A model generated the notes under the pieces. The model searched no databases. It was not told the DNA's origin and saw only the letters and a program-made list of their open reading frames with translations. The position numbers and the translations under genes are program-made. From JBGAPH01 sp046349955 (GTDB lineage Bacteria; Planctomycetota; Planctomycetia; Pirellulales; JBGAPH01), in NCBI GenBank assembly GCA_046349955.1, contig JAXMBI010000003.1:124001-188000 (forward strand): 64,000 nucleotides of DNA, written 5' to 3'. Shown one piece after another: positions 60,573 through 64,000 of this stretch. The number at the start of each line of letters is the position of its first letter. Position 1 is the stretch's first letter.

Positions 60573-62273
60573 TTAAGCTGAGACCGAGAATGGGGCGGAC
60601 CGGAACGCCTGTCGCGTCCCCACGGCAGCGATCACCCCCGTGATCGCCAGGCACCCCCCGGCGAACCAATCGCCCCAGCGCCGGTAGAAACTGTGCCGGC
60701 CGTCCGGTTGCACGTGCGGAGTGAGCGTAGTCTGCGCTCGGCGGGGCCCGCGGGCCAGAATTCGGCCGTCACCGTCGATGGCGGCCGAGATGCCCGTGTT
60801 GGCCGCGATCAGCAGGGGCTTGCGCATCTCGACCGCCCGGAACACGGAGCAGACCAGATGCATCTCGAGCTCGCTCGAGCCCCAGAACCAGCCGTCGTTG
60901 GTGACGTTGAGCAAGAAGTCAGAGGGCGTTCCCTGCTCCTCGAGCTGCCGCACCTGGCGGCGGATGACCTGCGGGAGGACCGTTTCGTAGCAGACGCTGG
61001 GGCAGGCCGTGAGCCCGGCCACGGGAAAGGCCTTGGCCTGCGCGCCGGGGGTCAGCCCGCCCTGAAGGGGCGTGAGCCGGTAGAGCCAGGGCAGCCAGCC
61101 GCCGAAGGGGATGTACTCGCCGAACATGACTGGGTGCATTTTGTCGTACCAGGCGACGATGCCGCGCTGGGGGTCGACGAGGATGGCCGTGTTGAAGAAA
61201 TCGACGCGGCCTCCGGCGCTGACATGCTGCCGACCGGCGTTCACCACCATCGGCAGGCCCACTTCGCGCGCCAGCCGCTCGATGCCCTCCCTCGAGTCTT
61301 CTGCGAACGCCCGGAGCTGTCCGGCGGTAAAGGCAGGATGATCAGGGCCGCCATCGGCGTCAGCCTCGGCGGTCAGCCAGCCATGGGGATACATCGACTC
61401 AGGCCAAACGACGAGCGCCGCATTCGGACTGGCCTTCAGAGCTTGCGCGGTGAGCGCGCGATACTGAGCCAAGATCCGGTCGGTACGCTCGGGATCGCCG
61501 TCGAACATCGTGTCGATGCTCCCCTGAATCAGCGCGATCTGCGGCCCTCTCGCGTCCGTCGGCGGCTGCATCCGCTGCGCGCCGTAGGTCAGGCACGCGA
61601 CAACAGCGAGCGCAGCTACGGGAACGGCAGCCCAAGCGCGCCTCTTCGCCGGCGGCCAAACGCCCGCCAGCGCTGCGGCCACGAGCATCACTACGAAGCT
61701 CACGCCATATCCGCCCGTGACATCGCTAATCTGAATCAGCGCGAGCCAGCGCGATTGCGTGTGGCTGAGGCTCCCCATCGAAAACCCGGTGAGCAGGTAG
61801 GCCCGCACGAGCTCGAGGCCGGTCCACACGACGGGCGCCACCAGCGCGAGCGGCCAGTGCAGCCGGTGAATTCCTACCCGCACCAACCCGACGAACACGG
61901 GGATGTAGAACGCCAGGTAGAACGACAGCGCGACCCAGCCGAAGCTCGTGGCCCAGTGGGGCAGGCGCAACCAGTGGAGCGCCGCCATCCAGAAGACAAA
62001 CCCGGCGAGCCACAGCGCGGCGTATGGCCGCCGGCCAGGCAACCGCTCGAGCCGCGCGAGCAACAGCCAAGGAATTGGCGCGATCCAGGCCAGCGGCCAC
62101 CAATCCAAGGGGGGGAGCGCGGCCCACATGAGTGCGCTGCCGGCGAGTGCCGTTGGCAACGCGCTGCGCTGACCAGCTAGCCAACGCAGCCCCGCCCTGC
62201 TTTCCAAAACATGCGGGCGCGCCTCGGCCGAGGCGATGGCAAGGGCGTCAGGGGACGTGGTGGTCGAAGGCAC
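60573..62273 (-). CDS. lnt: Apolipoprotein N-acyltransferase
   Basis: 566 aa inner-membrane enzyme that adds the third acyl chain to lipoproteins. Several N-terminal hydrophobic helices are followed by a nitrilase-type domain with the triad Glu in ALVVWPESMYPHGW, Lys in WYDKMHPVMFGEYIP and Cys in ACPSVCYETVLPQV. Fits the putative lipoproteins in the window. Confidence 0.92.
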   Translation of the reverse strand: MPSTTTSPDALAIASAEARPHVLESRAGLRWLAGQRSALPTALAGSALMWAALPPLDWWPLAWIAPIPWLLLARLERLPGRRPYAALWLAGFVFWMAALHWLRLPHWATSFGWVALSFYLAFYIPVFVGLVRVGIHRLHWPLALVAPVVWTGLELVRAYLLTGFSMGSLSHTQSRWLALIQISDVTGGYGVSFVVMLVAAALAGVWPPAKRRAWAAVPVAALAVVACLTYGAQRMQPPTDARGPQIALIQGSIDTMFDGDPERTDRILAQYRALTAQALKASPNAALVVWPESMYPHGWLTAEADADGGPDHPAFTAGQLRAFAEDSREGIERLAREVGLPMVVNAGRQHVSAGGRVDFFNTAILVDPQRGIVAWYDKMHPVMFGEYIPFGGWLPWLYRLTPLQGGLTPGAQAKAFPVAGLTACPSVCYETVLPQVIRRQVRQLEEQGTPSDFLLNVTNDGWFWGSSELEMHLVCSVFRAVEMRKPLLIAANTGISAAIDGDGRILARGPRRAQTTLTPHVQPDGRHSFYRRWGDWFAGGCLAITGVIAAVGTRQAFRSAPFSVSA

Positions 62274-62347
62274 GTGGAATAGCCGACGAGGTCGATTTCA
62301 GGGCAAGCGCCGCACGCTCTAAGCGTAGGAAGGCCCCGCCCGCCGGC

Positions 62348-63601
62348 CTAGAGCGATCCACCAGGAAGGGCAGGCGCAAGCGGCAGGACTTCGACGACCT
62401 CGCCGGTAAGGAATTGCCGATCTCCAGCCGGAAACACCGCAAGGCAATTGGCCTGTGCCAGGCCGCGGAGGTCGCTCGAGCCCTGCCAGGAAACGGCTCG
62501 CACGCGCGGCGACGCGCTGGCGGGCCCTGCTTCGAGCACTGCCGGAAAATAGGTCGGCCGGTCCCCTTTCTGAAAATGGTCGGCCGCTAGCACGGCCGGC
62601 TGCAGCCGCGCAAGCAACCGTGGCGCTCCCAGCCGCTCGAGCAAAGGCCGCACAAAAACCTGGAAGCAGACGAACGTGCTCACGGGGTTGCCTGGCAGGC
62701 CGAACACCGGCTGATCCCCCTCTGCCCCGCGGCGGACGCCGAACCAGAGGGGCTGCCCTGGCTTGATGCGCACGCGGTGCAGCACTTGTTCGACGCCGCA
62801 GGCGGCCAGCGCCGCCGGCACGAGGTCGAGCACGCCTGCCGAGACGCCTCCGGAGAGGACCAGCACGTCGGCCGAGGCCAGTCCCCTCGCGATCGCCGAC
62901 CCCAGGGTCGCGGCGTCGTCAGGCGCTGTGCCCAGGTCAACCGCCGCGCAGCCGGCTTGCCGCACCGAGGCCACGAGCACGGAACCGTTCGAGTTACGAA
63001 TCTTGCCAGGCTCGAGCGGCGCACCGGGGGGCAGCAGCTCGTTGCCGGTGGCGAGCACGGCCACGCGCGGCAGCGGGCGTACGAGTACTTCGGCGTAGCC
63101 GGCCTCGGCGGCCAAGGCGATCTGCGGTGGACCGAGTACGGCTGGAGGCTCGAGCAGGGTTTCGCCAATCCGCCAGACCTCGCCCTGCTGCATGAGGTGC
63201 TGACCGGGCCGAAAGGCGGGTCGCGGAGCCGCACCTTGTTCTCACTCAGCACTTCGCCGCGGCTCGATCATCACGACCGCCTCGGCGCCGGTGGGCACGG
63301 GGGCGCCGGTCATCACGCGGGCGGCGCAACCCGACCGCAGCGCGTGCCGGGGCGTTTGGCCGGCGGTCACCTCCTCGAGCACTTCGAGCGTGGTTTCGCC
63401 GGTGGCCAGATCGGCGTTTTGCACGGCGTAGCCGTCCATCATCGCTTTGCGATGGGCGGGCGAATCGGCGTCGGCCACGAAGGGCTCTGCGAGTCGAGCG
63501 CCGAGCGCATCGACAAGCGGCACGCGCCGCGGCGGCAGCGGGCGCACGGCGCCCAGGATCGCGGCCAGGGCGTCGGCCACCGAGGTTAGGGGAGGAGCCA
63601 T
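62348..63601 (-). pseudogene. moeA: Molybdopterin molybdenumtransferase MoeA, interrupted
   Basis: From ATG 63601 the N-terminal part (DADSPAHRKAMMDGYAVQNA, 'CAARVMTGAPVPTGAEAVVM') reaches an in-frame TGA at 63244-63242. The same frame resumes with C-terminal MoeA sequence ('RPGQHLMQQGEVWRIGETLL', 'LPRVAVLATGNELLPPG', 'LVLSGGVSAGVLDLVP', 'FGLPGNPVSTFVCFQVFVRP'). Between them (about 63256-63209) the best MoeA-like reading is in another frame (VLSENKVRLRDPPF). So two compensating indels, not one stop, explain the damage: one extra base near 63256 and one missing C near 63209. MoeA inserts molybdate into molybdopterin. Sequencing error or real decay cannot be separated here. Confidence 0.8.
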
Positions 63602-63630
63602 GGGCGACCGAAGCCGAAGGAGCGCGGGCC

Positions 63631-63951
63631 TTAAAAGATGCCCAACTGGTCGCGGGCGTCCTCGGTCATGCGGTCGGGGGTCCAAGGGGGGGTCATCACG
63701 AGCTTGACGTCGACCGACTCCACCCCCTCGAGCCGCCCCACGAAGTCCTTGCTCTGCGCCAAGAGCTGCGGCCCGGCCGGGCAGGCGGGGCTGGTCATCG
63801 TCATTTCGATCAGGACCTTCGACTTCTCGCTCTCCGGCACGGGCTCGAGAGCCACCGTGTAGATCAGCCCGAGGTCGACGATGTTGACGAACAACTCGGG
63901 ATCGATGACCTGCTTGAGAGTTTCGCGGATGCTGTCTTCGCTGAGGGACAT
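63631..63951 (-). CDS. MIP18/DUF59-family protein (SufT/PaaD-like)
   Basis: 106 aa from ATG 63951. 'VIDPELFVNIVDLGLIYTVA' and 'TMTSPACPAGPQLLAQ' are the DUF59 signature, with the conserved cysteine, followed by 'MTPPWTPDRMTEDARDQLG'. Such proteins help build or deliver iron-sulfur clusters. It precedes moeA by 29 bases and may be co-transcribed with it. Confidence 0.9.
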   Translation of the reverse strand: MSLSEDSIRETLKQVIDPELFVNIVDLGLIYTVALEPVPESEKSKVLIEMTMTSPACPAGPQLLAQSKDFVGRLEGVESVDVKLVMTPPWTPDRMTEDARDQLGIF

Positions 63952-64000
63952 GGAGATGCCTTGCTCGGGTAGGGGCCACGACCCCAAGGGAATTGAGCGA

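Noticed and set aside
60693..62180. 495-codon plus-strand frame opposite lnt
   Set aside because: R/H/Q-rich mirror; Lnt triad is complete on the minus strand.
1..64000. tRNA, rRNA, CRISPR array, riboswitch, integrase or transposase
   Set aside because: None recognised by eye on either strand; a covariance-model scan could still find a small RNA.

Overview
The window is a GC-rich chromosomal segment of a planctomycete, most likely of the Pirellulales. The assignment rests on the combination of a PEP-CTERM protein, a small basic protein of the PVC type, small proteins that begin with the planctomycete-type FSLR membrane segment, a lysine-rich histone-H1-like protein, an S10-spc ribosomal cluster without rpmD (L30), and many long secreted or membrane proteins without known domains. 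No rRNA, tRNA, CRISPR array, insertion sequence or prophage was recognised.

Layout. 1-1494: 5' part of a secreted right-handed beta-helix protein (minus strand). 1.8-4.7 kb: MlaE/MlaF/MlaD-type lipid transporter operon. 4.8-13.5 kb: mixed metabolic and accessory genes: a frameshifted nucleotidyltransferase, aspartate aminotransferase, two small FSLR-type membrane proteins, an HpcH/HpaI aldolase, an alpha/beta-hydrolase that lacks its nucleophile, an AlkD-like protein, a tandem pair of tiny membrane proteins, a PEP-CTERM protein. 13.5-18.5 kb: cytochrome P450, PVC small basic protein, LarA-type racemase, and a cNMP-binding/thioredoxin-reductase-like fusion. 18.5-31.1 kb (all minus): one long S10-spc operon, rpsJ to secY-adk-map, behind a clear sigma-70-like promoter at 31212-31240.

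31.4-38.2 kb: HAD hydrolase, DUF202 protein, rseP and dxr (minus), then ftsH divergent. 38.4-43.5 kb: ankyrin-repeat protein, two small exported proteins, surE, a HEAT-like protein. 43.8-47.9 kb: histone-like gene with a strong terminator, DEAD-box helicase, two HExxH proteins. 48.0-51.5 kb (minus): the alpha operon rpmJ-rpsM-rpsK-rpsD-rpoA-rplQ, separated from spc by about 17-30 kb. 51.6-57.2 kb: second AlkD-like protein, two secreted proteins with secretin-like pieces, an HExxH protein that may be a non-peptidase, and a small two-gene islet (DUF6881 plus partner). 57.1-64 kb: uppP, HIT hydrolase, Trm112-like protein, a membrane/coiled-coil pair, lnt, an interrupted moeA and a MIP18/DUF59 protein.

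Functionally the window is dominated by translation and envelope biogenesis (SecY, FtsH, RseP, Lnt, UppP, Mla, Dxr). The most unusual items are two genes broken in informative ways (nucleotidyltransferase, moeA), three enzymes that keep the fold but lose active-site residues (alpha/beta-hydrolase, thioredoxin-reductase-like fusion, P450 I-helix), an out-of-frame overlap of rpsC with rplP, and a membrane protein with a histone-H1-like tail. Start codons were chosen by family length and context. Many genes here show no clear Shine-Dalgarno site, so several starts are uncertain by a few codons.
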